From positions 1,502,971-1,566,970 of the forward strand of contig NC_066851.1 in the NCBI RefSeq assembly GCF_001640805.2: a stretch of 64,000 nucleotides of DNA, read 5' to 3'. The first letter of the stretch is position 1; every line of letters starts with the position of its first letter. The translations under genes were made by a program, and so were the position numbers. Shown in pieces: positions 1-13,476 of this stretch. The notes below the pieces were generated by a model, which was not told the DNA's origin, ran no database searches, and was given only the letters and a program-made list of their open reading frames with translations. The DNA comes from Lates calcarifer (Eukaryota > Chordata > Actinopteri > Centropomidae).

Positions 1-2367
1 AGCATGCGTTTTAACACATTATGAAAAGCATAAATAAGCCTGTGGGAAATGTTACTTTATTTTTTAACACATATATATTCTTTCCCCTCACAGCATGCAT
101 AAGCATTCCCTCATAATTAGTCTCTAAAGTAAATTTGAATCCACAAATCATTTATGTTGCTTCAACTGTCACTTCACTCAGGTGTTTGGAGGGCATGGGG
201 AGTGTATTTTTTAGATTTTACACCACTTGTCAATATTCACAATCAGATTATAGTATTGTCCTATTTTTTCTACGACAGCATAACATACAGCAAAAATGAT
301 TTAAATGAATTTATTGAATATAAAGATGGTAAGAACATTGTTTTAATTGTGTGGAGTTTATAATAACCACTTTATCCAATCAACATTAATAATCAATCAA
401 CACGACTATGATACATCATAAAACAATATATGTCGTACCTCTACATGTAGGCAACGTGTAGACTCAAGGTGCCCCTCGCTCAGACTAATGCAGTTGCATT
501 ACACTGTTGTACTGTTCAGTATTGCAGCACTTCTATGTGTAAATCAAATAGGGCTACAACAAACTTTTTTTGTTGATATTAGAAGATATGATATTATTGT
601 CTGGATGAATCAAATACTTACATAAATGGAAGCCTTTAATTTCAATAAAGAACATGCAAATAGATGTGTGTGTTTTCCTGACTTGTAGTGTGTAGAGCCA
701 CACTTGAAAAATACCCATACCCATCATGCTTGCCTTTATATGAGCTCCTCTGATGAACATTAATCAATCAGTAACTCCAAAACAGGCTCTGTGCACAGCA
801 ATGTGCACTTGTAAATAACTGTAAAATAACTGATGAATATTTTCTTCATGATTTTTTTTAATCATCAGATGTGTGTTTTTCCCCCTAGAAAATCAGCTCA
901 ACATTTTATTTTCTGAAATGGACCAATTGTGGATTCATATTTATATAGTATATGGAGTATAGTGTAGTAGGACACCATATAAGAAAGCAGAATAGTTTAC
1001 AAAAGCAGAATAATTTCAAAATACTGCACAATAAAAAGTGTTTGATATTCTTCGCAAATTTGCAAATAATATGAATATATGAATGAATTTGTAGAAATCA
1101 GCTTCACTATGAGACAAATAATTTATTTCCTGTCACAGTATTTAAGATGAGGCTTCTGCTCTCTGCCTTCTGAGTCTGCAGTCTTCATACACTGTCTGTT
1201 CCTATTGTAGGGACTAGTTTTATAGTGAAGGACTCCCCTAGTGGAGACATGAGGTACCCCTCTTCCCTCACAGCTCAGTCTCTCACATGTCAGTGCTGCT
1301 CTGAGTAATTTTCACATGTATTATTTTGACTGGGAGTGAAAATGTTGGATTAGACTCCTTATTTTGACCCTATAATCCAGCTAAACTGTGGCATCAATCA
1401 GAGGCACCTTAAGGGTGCTCCAGCTGACTGTGGCATTGATTGACAAAGCCAGGAAAAGAGGGAAGGTTACAGCAGAGAGGCCATCATATGGGGTCATTCA
1501 CACTTTTGGGAAATGTTTTGATGTTGAGAGTCAGAGAGAACCCAGACATGAAGTCAGCTCAGGTGTTACAATCCCAGAGTTTTTTCTCCAGTCCGTCAAA
1601 GGTCCCTGTAAGTTCACAATCCTCTTACTGGTCATTGCTTCTTGGTCCACTAATGCCATTAAAAATCCAATCCACACCGCTTTATCTGCTTAAGAGGACA
1701 ATGGCTCCCACAAGATGACTGCTGGGATTATACACAGTAATTCCAGAGGGAGTGAGAGGTGAGAGTGATTGGTGGCCACAGACAGGGTCGCTGGTTTTTG
1801 GGGTTCTTTATCTGACCATGTTTTATATTTCTATAATCCTATCAGAAGTTTAGATAGGGATTAGTAGAATAGCTTGAAATGTGTAAAATGTCATGCATAT
1901 TTTACAGCTTGGACAATAAATTCATTTGATTTTGCTTCCAGGAGGACAACACACGCTGTGACAACAAAGGTTCAATGATGGATATTTGAAAACTAAGAAA
2001 AAAACATGCAGAAATTTTGTGTTTTTAAATGTGATAATCTTAATGCCAAGAATTTGCAGTTAAATATCTGTTTGCATCTTGGTAAAATAAACCATCTCTT
2101 CTTCTAAACTTCAGCTGACAACAAGTAACACTCTGAATGATAATCATGATTACTACAACTTGTCATGATGATGATAAAACATTATAAATCATAGCAGATA
2201 ACTGCTGGTCTGAGCAAAAAGAAGCAACTGTTCTTCAGCTGAAATACTACCGAGCCCCAGAGTTGGTCATAGTAATTAAGTCAAATCGAAAACAATGGTT
2301 CAGTCCATCAGGGGACTTCTGCTGCGTGTTGCACCCCTCAAATGAGAAAAAATGTCAAATAATCTTT

Positions 2368-2410
2368 AAAAAAAAAAAAAAAAAAAAAAAAACAACAACA
2401 ACAACAACAA
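2368..2410. repeat. Poly-A run followed by (AAC)n
   Basis: About 25 consecutive A residues run into roughly six AAC units. It may be the A-rich tail of an old retroposed copy, but no upstream element body was recognised. Confidence 0.9.
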
Positions 2411-5400
2411 TCTTTGACATGAGGACCACAGATACAGGTGAGCAGGTCCAACCTTTAATGGGCCCTCCAGTGATTTGAAGTTTACATGTCATGAGGGAGA
2501 AATGGTGATACCAATGCAGAGTTTTATACTTGATTGTTTTGAGATGACCCTGTGACACCTAGAGTGTCTAGAGGAGCTTGTCTCAGTGTTAACCCTAGAA
2601 AATGTGTCAAGATCCTCTTTTAAACTCTGTCCCCACTGTCCTAAAAAAAGCTACATAGACATACCAATGTACAATTTTATTGTGGCAAGTTTCCCCATAG
2701 TCATCATGATGATAAACCTAAATCATTTCAAATCATCCAAACAGCTTCTGTGAACGTCAATGGGCACCTGTAAACAAATTTAAAATGTAATATATATTTT
2801 GTGTAACCTCAGGAGCAGGTCAAAATGGCTCAAATTTGAGCTAAATGATATGCACCAGTTTCTGGTTTGTTTCACCTTATTTATCACTATTTGATATTTT
2901 CTAAAATGGATAAATGGATTCATTAAATTAAAGGCAATGTTTTTTCACCAACTTTTAAGGGGCCCTCAACTGGTTTTACACATAAAGTTCAGCTCTCTTG
3001 TCATGGGGAGTATGGGTAAACTAAAAACAGTTGTCAGCCAGTGTCTTCTGTGGCTCTGAAGGAGAAGTCTGAGAAATAAGCGCAGTGATGTTATCAGGGT
3101 TGGAGACTACAATTATAACTGTGTTACACACTGGAGGTGTTGTGTTGGAAAGAGGTGGACAAGGGCCTAACAAGACTTCACTGAGTTGCATTATGGGAGG
3201 TGTAGGATCCAATGTTTTTAGAGCTCAATCTGTAAATAGGGCCAGGGTCGGAACAGGGTGGCCTTTGCTGTAATTTAATCAATCTTTTTGATCACTCTGT
3301 CTCTTGTAAACACCTCCTGCAATATTTTGGTGTAATATCCCCTTAAGATAATAACTGGTGATGATTCTTCATTGCATAGGAAAACTCTGTGTGCACAGCT
3401 AGGGTAATTACTGTCTGTCAGAGCTGGAAACTGTGATGGACATGTACAACATGTTTCCAGGTGCTGCTAATCAAGTGATGAATAAAAATTGCCCAAAATA
3501 CAAAAGGCCTAATAAAACAGAATAATCCTTTAAGGCAGGGTGAGTCGGTTTAATTACAGGTAATAAAGGCATCAGCCTAACTATGGTCACAGTCTTTTGT
3601 AGACGCTGCCTGTTCATGGCACAGGAAGATGTTACATGAGTTTTGTCCTTTGTGTCATCCCAAGGCCTCGGCTATTGTCATAGACCCAACGCATGATGGA
3701 GGTTGATGGTGCATGCTGGACGAACTCTCGGAGACCTTGCAATTTGAAGAGAGTTCAGAGGTCAGGTAAAAGGCCATCATCCCCTCCCCTTCTTCCTCTG
3801 TTATTACCACACCTCATATTTTCCATGGGTGGTACGTCACATATTTCAAACTGAATTCAAGCATTAATCCGCCACTCTCTAAGGTGGGTGAAGTCCTTCA
3901 CAGGGAAGCCAAGCTGTTGGACACGGAGCCCTTTGCCGACGACGCCCGGCATAGACAAAAGGGGCCTCTCCTTCGCTGTCAAGATAACGCCACAGCAGCT
4001 ATTGTAAAGTCACAAGGCTTTTGTGTAGTTGATTTCTCTGCCAGTTTGCAAAGGCCCACATACAGTCAACACACAGAGACACTCTAGCACAAACACACAC
4101 AAAGACGACAGAGAAATGTGACAGAATTGGACGCTTCTTCTCCTCTGAAGACGTTGCTCGGAGGAAAAAAGACGAGACTGAGGAGAGAACAAAAGAGGAG
4201 CATTTCAAAAAGCACTTCTGAACACCCAGATCAAAGGCAGCGGAGGAAAGAAAAGCGTGTGTGTAGAGAGGAGAAAAAATAAAATCATAAATAGTGAGTA
4301 AACAAGCAGAAATGGAGTGAGTGGTTGAGCGAAGCAGGGAGAGAGAGGTGTCATAGCATCTTAACCACGTCCACAAGGTGTCTTTTCCCGCTGCACACAC
4401 GGGGCCAGGTTATCGCCTGGTAGAAATGACTTTTCTCTCGGTGTTGCGGAAGGCCGGCAGGTGTTTGTATGATGCAGCTGCAGCAGAGTGAGTAGATAAC
4501 AACCAGAAAAACAAGCCCTCCACCTCCTCCTCTTCTCTTCCTCTCTTTCGTTTTTTTCTTTCGTGAGTGGGGTTTTCTCAGGACAGTGAAAATCAGACAA
4601 AACCACAAGGTCGCCTCTTTCTCTCATCATAATGGTGCAAAAGGCTGCCATAAGAAAGTGATATCCACCCCAGTGTTACAGTCATTTCTCCCAGTCTAAA
4701 GGAAGCAGACTGGTGACATTCTGCAGGAGAGATGAACTGAAGTAGCAGTTTGAAATTTGCACTTTGTTGTTACAGCGTTGACCTTTCATCACCTTTTATT
4801 AGGGCGGGAAGCTGTCGAGTGCCTGCCTGTGTGTGTGAGTGTGTGCTGCGCTCTCTGTGCTCATGTTTACTTCCTTATTACAGAGGTAAATTTAGACATT
4901 TTGACTAAGAGGAAATTGTCTACCTTTTTCTTTACAAACATACTTTACAAATTCTAGTTTAGTTTTCAGCAATACACCATCACTCACACATATCGTCTTT
5001 ATATACAGTGTGATAGACCAAGAGGTGCAACATTATTCTTCACTTTCTAGTGGCAGTAATGGAAAAAGAAATGCTTACAGGTCAAACCTTCAAATGTTAT
5101 TTAACAGGGACAGTCCCAGTTCCACACAGGCAAAGCTGAGGCATCATTTACTGTAACCTAAAGGTTGCGTGTATGTGTCTGTGTGTCTTATATGTGCCAT
5201 AGGACATTTTTAAGGCTTTGTGTAAAGCAACAACAACAACAAAAACCCCTTTTCAGTCTGGTCAGATAGATACACAGTACAAACCATTTTTTAGGCTGAT
5301 TATTTTGCCGCCAAAAATTCTCGTCACAGACCTTTCATAAAATAAATGGTACATTTTTGTTGTGTTTAGACTGTACTGCCGCTCACTCCTCTGAACATGT

Positions 5401-5718
5401 TCTGTGCTCCCTGATAGAATTACACCCAGATAACACTTTTGATCACAGAGGGGAGGCAACAATAACACATAATGAATACAGCTAGCTAATAACCAGATGC
5501 TGGAAACACTCTCACACAATTTAGCCTTTCACAATCAAATGGGAGCTTCTCGGGGGCAAATTCTCTTAACAGCACTGCGATACAAATTGACCATGTAGGA
5601 GAAGCAGCAACAACACACTCTCCCTCATCAGCATTTAGTTTTTCAGGTACAAAGGAAAAAAAAAAAAAAAGAACAATTAGCGATATGCAGTTAGCGGCTG
5701 CAGGGTTTCTTGAGGGGG

Positions 5719-5737
5719 TTTTTTTTTTTTTTTTTTT
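5719..5737. repeat. Poly-T tract
   Basis: Nineteen consecutive T residues, 50 bases downstream of a 15-base A-run at 5656-5670. The two runs flank a short unique stretch and could fold back on each other. No element was recognised. Confidence 0.85.
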
Positions 5738-6349
5738 GGCTGACCTGAAACTACATAATCCTACTTGTGAGACAGAAAAATGGCTGAACACACGCCTACC
5801 TGCAGCATCTGACAGCATGGCAGATTAACAGCTGTTCTGTTCTGTAGATGTGGCTGCAACACAATACACAAAAAGATCTTGTGTTTGCTTTGTTTTAGCT
5901 GATGATGTAAGCCTGATAAACAGTCACTCTTTCTGTATTCTTTATTTTTTTTTACTCATGCACTGCATTCTCCAGCTGACAATCTAACATAACTGATATA
6001 TCTTTCTCTTCTTTTTCCTTTTTTCCTCATAGCAAAGGCAGTTCAATTATTCATTCTCTTCACTACTGAAAGAGAGAGAGAGAGATATCCTAAATGCCAC
6101 AAAGCCTTAATACACACTGTCACAGTTAATGGAAAGAGCAATCAAATATTTTACAGAAAACCAAATATGCAGATGTGTCGGCAGCAATTTAGCAAGACAT
6201 ATTTTAGCAAGAGGAAAACGAGGAAGGGGGGGGGAGTGATACCGGGAAAAATCGAATGAGACATTTGATGAATATTCGCCCATTGTTCCTGGGAATGTAA
6301 GTCGCCACCTACTTCAGAGAATCGGAAGAGGAAATAAGTCAAGCTCCTC

Positions 6350-6600
6350 TGAGCGCAGGGTGTGGCACGGCGGCATTAAGTGGCGTAATTAATAGTATTC
6401 TCACATATCTGGAGAAGTTATTAGGGTGCATGGGAGAGAAAGTCGCGCCTAAAGAGGCTCTTGAATTGCACTCCAAGATTTGTCACTTTCAGCAGTCATT
6501 TAATAGCTCATTTGAAACTGTTGACCCCAGTTAACAGAACAAGCCCATCTGAGCTCTTAGTGAATTAGTTCAGATTTAAATGGGCTGAATGAAATCCCAC
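6350..6600. promoter_or_regulatory. Candidate conserved non-coding block
   Basis: A non-repetitive stretch between low-complexity DNA. It contains GTAATTAATAG near 6384 and several CpG dinucleotides (GGCACGGCGGC, AGTCGCGCC), which are scarce in the surrounding DNA. CpG retention and homeodomain-type motifs suggest constraint. No comparison with another genome was possible, so this is inference. Confidence 0.22.
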
Positions 6601-7106
6601 TCTCCTGCTTACACACACACAGACAGAGACACAGAGGCATTTTCAGCTTCAAATCAACACTTATTATTAGCCGTTTATTATCATGAAAGAATAACTGCTT
6701 TAAAAGTCAATACAGAACATTCTGACATTTAGTTTCTTCTTTCACTTTCATTTCATAAGACTTTTTCTCTCTTATATCAACCTGCAGAAAATTTAATGTA
6801 CAGATGAAAAAGAAATAAAGATCATATTTGATAAGCATCCATTGTTGAAAATAACCTGAAAATATCAGCAAATGTCACATGTAGAGGGAAAAAAATAACC
6901 CAATATAATACACTTGAGGAAATATTTGCCCATCTAAAAATTTCATATGGTAAATGTTAGCAATGAAACAGTGTGCTGCCAATAAAATCCAATTAAAGAC
7001 CTCCCTAATGTTTTTGAGGATTTTCATAGGAATACCAGCAACTGGAGATATCGGTGCATAAATTAACTGTAACGCACTTAATTACACACAAGAAATAGCA
7101 AGAGGT

Positions 7107-7130
7107 AGAAAGAAAGAAAGAAAGAAAGAA
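7107..7130. repeat. (AGAA)n microsatellite
   Basis: About six AGAA units, followed by an A/G-rich stretch. Confidence 0.9.
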
Positions 7131-7204
7131 AAAAGAGAGATGTGGGCAAATGGGGAGGAATGGAGGTGTGGAGATTTTTTTCTGTTACACCAATACTCCA
7201 AAGT

Positions 7205-7226
7205 AAAAAAAAAAAAAAAAAAAAAA
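7205..7226. repeat. Poly-A tract
   Basis: Twenty-two consecutive A residues. Long frames on both strands here (about 7,080-7,650) exist only because this tract and the adjacent CA repeat lack stop codons. Confidence 0.9.
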
Positions 7227-7400
7227 TCACGGAGACACTCACCCTGCTTCAGGCTTCTCCATCTGTCTGTTCTACACACAGACACACACAGATAAACACT
7301 CACTCTGCAGTCGGCCCAGCAGTCCAGCATGAGCAGGTCAAAGGTTTCTTGTCTCTTGGTTCTGGTCGTCCTCCACTCTGGAAATCTTCTTTTCAAGAAA

Positions 7401-7414
7401 CACACACACACACA

Positions 7415-7453
<39 letters not shown>
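7401..7453. repeat. (CA)n microsatellite
   Basis: About 26 CA units with one GA interruption. It is the longest CA array in the first half of the window. Confidence 0.95.
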
Positions 7454-7455
<2 letters not shown>

Positions 7456-8539
7456 ATCGTCAGTCTTATCCAAAGAATATAATCAGGCTTCCACCTCCTA
7501 AATTCTGTCTCAGAAGTTTGTACACGACACAAAAAAGCTGCATTTCCCCCCTCTGTGAATCAATTTCTTTCTTTTCTTTGCTTCTTTTTTTTAGTGATAG
7601 AGAAGGTGGGGGGTGTGGGTGGGCTGGGGTGTCTTATTTTATGCTTTGCACATAAATGTGATGCATAGACTCAGCTTGCTCATATCTGCCTGCATTGTAC
7701 GTGGGCGGGTGTAAATCCTCATCTTCCTGTATATCCATTAGTAATGCAACACTCTAAAAATAAAGTGCGCCCCAGCGTATCAGTGCCTATGAACATGTTG
7801 CCTGTGTAATCACATTTTATATACTTCTTTTTTATCTGTTGTCAGGAGAGAGGGAGAAAGGAGGGAAGGAAGGGAGTTTTGCAGGCGCTTCAGCAGTGGA
7901 TTGCCGGTGCTGCAGCTCTGCATGGGTGTATAGATGGCAGTGATAAGCCAATTGTGAACATCAGAGTTTTACCTTTTTACCAAAAACTAGCATTATACCG
8001 GCAAGAGGGGCTACATTGTGAAAGGTAAGATTAGTCCCTCTTTTTTTTACACCATTTCTCCTCCATCTCTCCATCCTCTCTTCTCCCTCTCTGCTGTACT
8101 GACACAAATCAGCATGCTTAGAATAAACTGCATGAGTTATCAGCTCCTTGGAAAGCAACGCATAAGGGGAGAGCAAAAAAGGAGGAGACAGAGAGAGGAG
8201 AGACTTCTATCACTTAATGAAAAATAGCTTCCCTTTTGGACAGAACTTCATAGGGCTGCAATCAAGCCCTGGCCCCCACTTCTTGACGTGCAATCGAGGC
8301 AAATCAAGTCAGCATCTATTAATAATATTTCCCTGGCTCCTTTCATTCCAGCGCGTGTCCTACCACTGTCAACGCTGTGATGGAGCACTGCCTTTATCTC
8401 CACCCCGGCCTGCTCTGTCACAGTGATAAACAATTCTAACAAGAATCAGAATAAAGATCTCCCCAGTAGACTCCCGGAGATAGAGGGGGCCCTTTTTTCT
8501 CATTTTCTAGACGGCAAAATTTAATCTAGTGCCTAGGCC

Positions 8540-8541
<2 letters not shown>

Positions 8542-8576
<35 letters not shown>

Positions 8577-8704
8577 ACCCACTAGCCTCCTCCCTCTTCT
8601 CCCCTTCCTCTTCTCCCCTTCCTCCTTCCTCCTCCACCACCCTCCCCATCTTCCTTTTTTCTCCTCTTCCTTTTTCCCTGCTCTTTTTTTCTTTTTTTTT
8701 TTTC
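8542..8704. repeat. (CA)n followed by a long pyrimidine tract
   Basis: About 16 CA units (8542-8574) run into roughly 130 bases that are almost entirely C and T on the plus strand, built of CCTCTTCTCC-like units and ending in a T-run. Such homopurine/homopyrimidine mirror-like tracts can form triplex DNA. Confidence 0.85.
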
Positions 8705-8833
8705 AAGCGTCACATTCAAAGAGATGCAAATTTCTTCAGAGCTGGGACCTGATGGAGTTGGAGCACAGAGTGAATGTCAAAGAGGGTGGAGGAGTGGAGT
8801 GGAGGAAGTGTGGTGATGGTGTCGGTGGGCAAT

Positions 8834-8848
8834 GGGGGGGGGGGGGGG
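8834..8848. repeat. Poly-G run
   Basis: Fifteen consecutive G residues, unusual for AT-rich DNA and prone to length error in assemblies. It lies 130 bases after the pyrimidine tract. Confidence 0.9.
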
Positions 8849-9280
8849 TGAAGTCACGCTTTTACTCATTGGTCGGCTCAGTCCATCACTGAATAAGCAA
8901 AAGTTGTTGGTGTGAAAAGGTGTGGCTGGTGACCTAATATCCACCCCAGTTGGACAACTGTTCCCATGTTCCAAGTGTCAGCGGCAGCAGCATCACCAAG
9001 GATCACATCAAGATAGGAGTAAGCACTGCAATTTTTTTTTTTTTCTACGTGAATTCTTTCCCACTCGGGGTGTTCACCTGTGGGGTTTTTTCCAGTCTCA
9101 ACATTTAAACAGTGAAACTGATGGAGGTGATGAAATAATAAAAGATACATTGTAAGCACAAATGTGAAGAGCAAAGTTTCATGAAGTATGTCTTAGAATG
9201 CAAATAATATGAGCCGAAAGTAAAGTTAATTTTTTTATTTTTTGTTATCTTTGTTATCTTTCCAAGAGTGAGATGGTGTA

Positions 9281-9299
9281 TGTGTGTGTGTGTGTGTGT
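9281..9299. repeat. (TG)n microsatellite
   Basis: About nine TG units, directly before a copy of a dispersed repeat. Confidence 0.9.
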
Positions 9300-9425
9300 T
9301 AAGTACAGAGCTGGAAGTGTTTAGCCTAGCTTAACATAAAGACTGGATGTAGGGGCAAACATCCAGCTTGGCTCTATCCAAAGAAATACACCTACATCTA
9401 AGTCTGCTCCATTTACACAGTTTTT
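9300..9425 (+). repeat. Dispersed teleost repeat, family A fragment
   Basis: Contains the motif TTTAGCCTAGCTTAACATAA, then AAGACTGGA and GGCTCTATCCAAAG. I recognise this as part of a non-coding repeat dispersed in many percomorph genomes. The same core occurs at 16,826-17,035, 48,480-48,680 and, rearranged, at 14,285-14,540. The element class is not assigned here. Confidence 0.7.
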
Positions 9426-12400
9426 CAGATATGTAAAAAATAAATAAATAAATAAAAAAAAAAAAGATAAAATTACTTGCTGTGTAAATTGTTTTTGATG
9501 AAAACAGTTGATTAATGTCTATTAGTTAAAGCGTGGCTTGCTAAATTCAATCAGTGAGCACAGATTCTGTATACCCACAGTAGGTCTTTAGTTGGCAACA
9601 GATGCAATGATACCAAACCAGGCAACTTCAGTATATTCTAATTCTAACCAAAAAAAAAACAAAAAAAAAACCTGCTGTTTTTATAGTTTTTGAGGATTAA
9701 TCAAATGACTTATAGCATGTTATTCAGTTAGCTTTAGGGGTGTTGGGGGGTTTACTTTTTGGACAGAGCAAGACTAGCTAGCCTGACTACAACCCATTTC
9801 AACCCGGGTTACCAAATAAGTGTTAAGCATTTTGTCTCACCTCATTGCTGAAGGAGTGCAGAGGTGAACCAGGAGGACTGAGAGCAAGATGAAGCAGGAT
9901 GACATGACCTGGAGCACAGGTGACAGTCAGAAAGGCCCTTTTCTGGCTCATCACGTCAGACAGGAGCTGGCAGCTGTGAATGGCCTGCAGTCAATGAGGT
10001 GAGAAGGTACTGATCAGACTGGCTGGCATGAAAAGCCTGCCAGCAGGTCAGCAGGACACTCTACAATTCCAGGATGACTGTGTAGATCTACACTTATAAT
10101 TAAATGATCTCTTCATCATCATAAATATAGATGTTGTTTACAGCATTACTTCACATCCATTCATTGATGGTTCAGATTCAAGCATACGCCCTCTACTTTT
10201 ATTATGGTTGATTTCAAGGCAAAAATCAGCTGTTCCCAGTCACTGGTTAGGTACTTTAGCTCATGCCACTGACTATGTAACAAAGTCTGGATTACTGATA
10301 GTCTGGACTGAAACAATCTGGACAGGACCAGTCACTGCTGTCCTCTGTATGCTTTGTATCAGATCAAGTCCAAGTCAAGACATAGGACTTCAATAAGAAT
10401 TGATTCAAATAAATCAAAAATAAATTATTCAATTAATGAAATGACCAACCTGTTGATTTGATTGATGATTCTAATTTTATCATTTAGTCAGTTTGTCAGA
10501 CATTTAGCTCTATCTAATTTATATGGAATCTGTATCAAGTCTTCCCTTCACAATACTACTGTGGGCCTCATGTTCAAAACAGACATTGGACTGTTATTAA
10601 GGTTATCTCAGGTGGTGTGTACAATATCACATTCAGTGTTATAATGCATTGCCAGAACGTTCTTAGTGCAAAAACAAAGAACCAAACAAAAACAAACAAA
10701 AAAACTCACACATCCAGAGTTTAGTTCACTTTATCTAAATGTAGCTTAATTAAATCTCTATAAAAGGGCTAATGTCCTAGTTTACTGGCATTGAAATTTG
10801 AGGTTAAAACTATGGATTTATTCAGATTAGAGATCTGTTAGTTGTGTAGAGTGAAGTGGAGTCATGAAATTATGAGGTGTGTTGATACTGTTTTTGGTTG
10901 TTTGATCATATTGTATACATCACAGTTTTAAATATTACATATTCTACAGGATTTGTACATTTCTAACTTCTACACAGAAACAAAAACACAGGGATTGTCT
11001 CATTTTCTAACTTAACGGTGCTATAAAATTCGACACAAAGATGTGCTGTAGCTGATACTCATGAGACTGACTCTAAGTCTGTTTCATTACTGGTTACGTC
11101 ATGAACCTTTATGAACTTTCAGTCTGAAGTGCCCACTTCAGAATCCATTTTTCTCTCAGTATGATCCAGATCCAGATGTAGTGCTCCTTCATCCTGCTGA
11201 ACAGCCAAGTTTGAGCACTGGCAAGTATAGCAAAAAAAAAACAGAACTAGTAAAGATTGATTACATGTGAACAGATCTGTGGCAGGCAGAGTGAAAGCTA
11301 CGCATTCTGTTGCAGATGGGGAAGGAGAAAGAGCGAGGGCACGGGAGAAAGAATGGAGAGGGACAGTGGGACAGTCAGGGAGGGAGGAGGCAGGAAAGGC
11401 TACTCAAGCCAATAGACAGGTGAGGGATGAGACTGCTGAGGGAAGAGCAGTAAATAAAAGAGGTGACTGAGTGTGTGCTGAGGGTGAGAAGGAGTCTGTA
11501 GTGACAGAGGGAGGAGGAGGGAAGGACTTGGGAGGGGGACTGCCAACCTATCCATCTCTCTTCCTCCTTCCCTCCCCAGTCTATCTACACACCCCCCCAC
11601 CCCCAATCCCTTTCCGTGACAGCTTCACACTCCGGATCAGTAGAGCTGGGGATCATGCATCTAATCCATTCCCTGATGCATTTTTAATTGTGTGGGAGAG
11701 CAGAGGGTGGGACAGGATGGGGCTGGGGTGGTAGGTGTCATAGTGGGGAGGGTGGGCTCACTTCCACAGTGTCATATGTGAGACTGGTGACAAATCAGTC
11801 CATACAGATGAGGTGCTCAGGGTGGAAGTGATGAAATTTCAGTTAATTATAAACTTTTCATACTTATAGCCATATCAGTAAGAGTAACATTAAACTCACT
11901 AAATTAATTGCTGAGATGGGGAAATAAAGGTCAGATAATCAGGCAGGTTCGAAAGATAAGACCAAGTTAGTCATGACTTAAGTGGAAGAGAAAACAAAGG
12001 CAAAATATGAAAATGATAAAAGATAAACTACTTAGATAATGTTAAGAAGAAACCTTAGTCATGGTTAAAAAAAAAAAAAAAAAACTGAAAACATCTCGGA
12101 CTGTTGGTGGGAGGCGATCACACAATTTGTTCTCCCATTCTTTTACCCTGACCTTGTCCCTGTGAAGTTTTGAGATTCCATAACATCATCACACTACTTC
12201 CATGTTCGCTTTTGATAGACAAGAGGTAGAATTTCTATTAGGTTCTAGTATCTTTTCCTGGGGTTCTTATTTCTTGCCTTGTTTGACTTATCATAACTCC
12301 ACTGAGGCCAAAACTAAAGTTTTCTCATGTATTTGTGTCTTGCATTTTGTATACAAACTGAAACATGTTTCCTCCCCCACCCTGCCCCAGGACAGAAATT

Positions 12401-13019
12401 ACCCTCTTCAGTGGACATTACAACAGAACACAAAAGATAATAGCCTGCAAGCTCTCAGGGGCAACTTTGTCAGCATTTAAAGTGATAAAATTAGAACCAC
12501 AGAATGTCCAATTCATAGGAAAAAAGCTCAGTTTAGGTGAGTTTGCATAAAAACTGGAGGTGGATATAAATTTCCTCGCTCTGAAAAGACAAACAGGCAA
12601 TCCATGCTTGAATGAAAATGACACGAGATGCCTCACAAAAGGCAGGAAAAACACATGATGGCCATTAAGAATTGTGCACTTTTTGAAAAGACATCCAGTC
12701 TAAGTGCCTCTTTCCTTTCCTTGATGCACTGAATTGAATGGAAGTTCAAATTGTGGACTTAGACAATAGTTTACAGTGTGAGCATTCAGCTATCGGATTC
12801 TCTAAGATGCTCTCTGCTCAAAATGGGGAAGTGAAGTGAAGTGCTGGTGCAGGTAATTTTAACCACCAAAGCAAGTGAAAAATGGAATACTTGTTACAAG
12901 GAGGCTTTTTTTCTTCTTCTTCTTATAGTGTCACCACAAGCCAACAAGTCCTCTGAAGGTCCTGAATACAAACTGGCACACCTGCTGCCTTTTCTTCTTT
13001 TAATGTAAGTATGTGTTAT

Positions 13020-13062
13020 TCTTCCATCCATCCCTTATCTATACTGCTTATCCTCCAAGGGG
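13020..13062 (-). repeat. 3' tail of a tRNA-derived SINE
   Basis: Read on the minus strand it gives GGATAAGCAGTATAGATAA followed by GGGATGGATGG. The same tail closes the SINE at 49,615-49,862. Only the last 40 or so bases remain. Confidence 0.6.
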
Positions 13063-13437
13063 CATGTCCTCGCTGACATTCATGAGTTTTTCTTGATATA
13101 CTTTAATGCATAGCACTTCACATCACATATTAAATTATCAATCTGTATCTTTATATCATCTCTGTATTTACTTACCAATCACCTGCAGTGCTCCTACACC
13201 ACACAACAAGCACATTTCTCCAAATGTAATGTCCTTGCTTGTATGTTCTATTTGATTATTCACATCGGTTTTCAGTTTCAACACTGCACATTAACGTTGA
13301 ATTACTGATCAACTCTCTAAACTTTGAGCTCGATCTGCAATGAGGCAATTTACAGAAGTAACCATAAATGGAGCCAAAGCGGATTTGCAGGGAGATATGT
13401 GCTTCATTCCACGATGCCAAGCCACCAAACAGGTAAA

Positions 13438-13440
<3 letters not shown>

Positions 13441-13468
<28 letters not shown>

Positions 13469-13476
13469 CTGTGTGT
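13441..13476. repeat. (TG)n microsatellite
   Basis: About 17 TG units with one CT interruption. Confidence 0.95.

Larger units (their letters stand above)
1..7080. other. Intergenic DNA, no gene recognised
   Basis: No open reading frame here looks like a protein. The longest are short chance frames, several running through homopolymers. The stretch holds a poly-A/(AAC)n tract at 2368-2410, an A-run at 5656-5670 and a T-run at 5719-5737. The parts at about 3,850-4,010 and 6,350-6,600 are less repetitive and keep some CpG and TAATTA-type motifs, so they may be conserved non-coding DNA, but this is only an impression. Confidence 0.6.
7081..9660. other. Low-complexity-rich intergenic stretch
   Basis: No gene is recognised. 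The stretch is dominated by simple sequence: (AGAA)n, poly-A, (CA)n, a pyrimidine tract and a 15-base G run, listed separately. The part at about 8,100-8,460 is unique and contains TATTAATAATAT and a few CpGs; it is the only part that might be conserved. Confidence 0.6.

Noticed and set aside
3999..4651. Overlapping minus-strand frames of 85-133 codons
   Set aside because: Peptides are low-complexity (Cys/Ser/Phe-rich or Lys/Arg/Glu-rich) from a pyrimidine-rich stretch; no domain or start context.
7082..7655. Four overlapping frames of 64-123 codons on both strands
   Set aside because: They run through poly-A and (CA)n tracts, which lack stop codons, and encode homopolymeric or CVCV/HTHT peptides.
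8878..9174. 98-codon minus-strand frame
   Set aside because: Crosses a poly-A run (K-rich stretch) and shows no domain.
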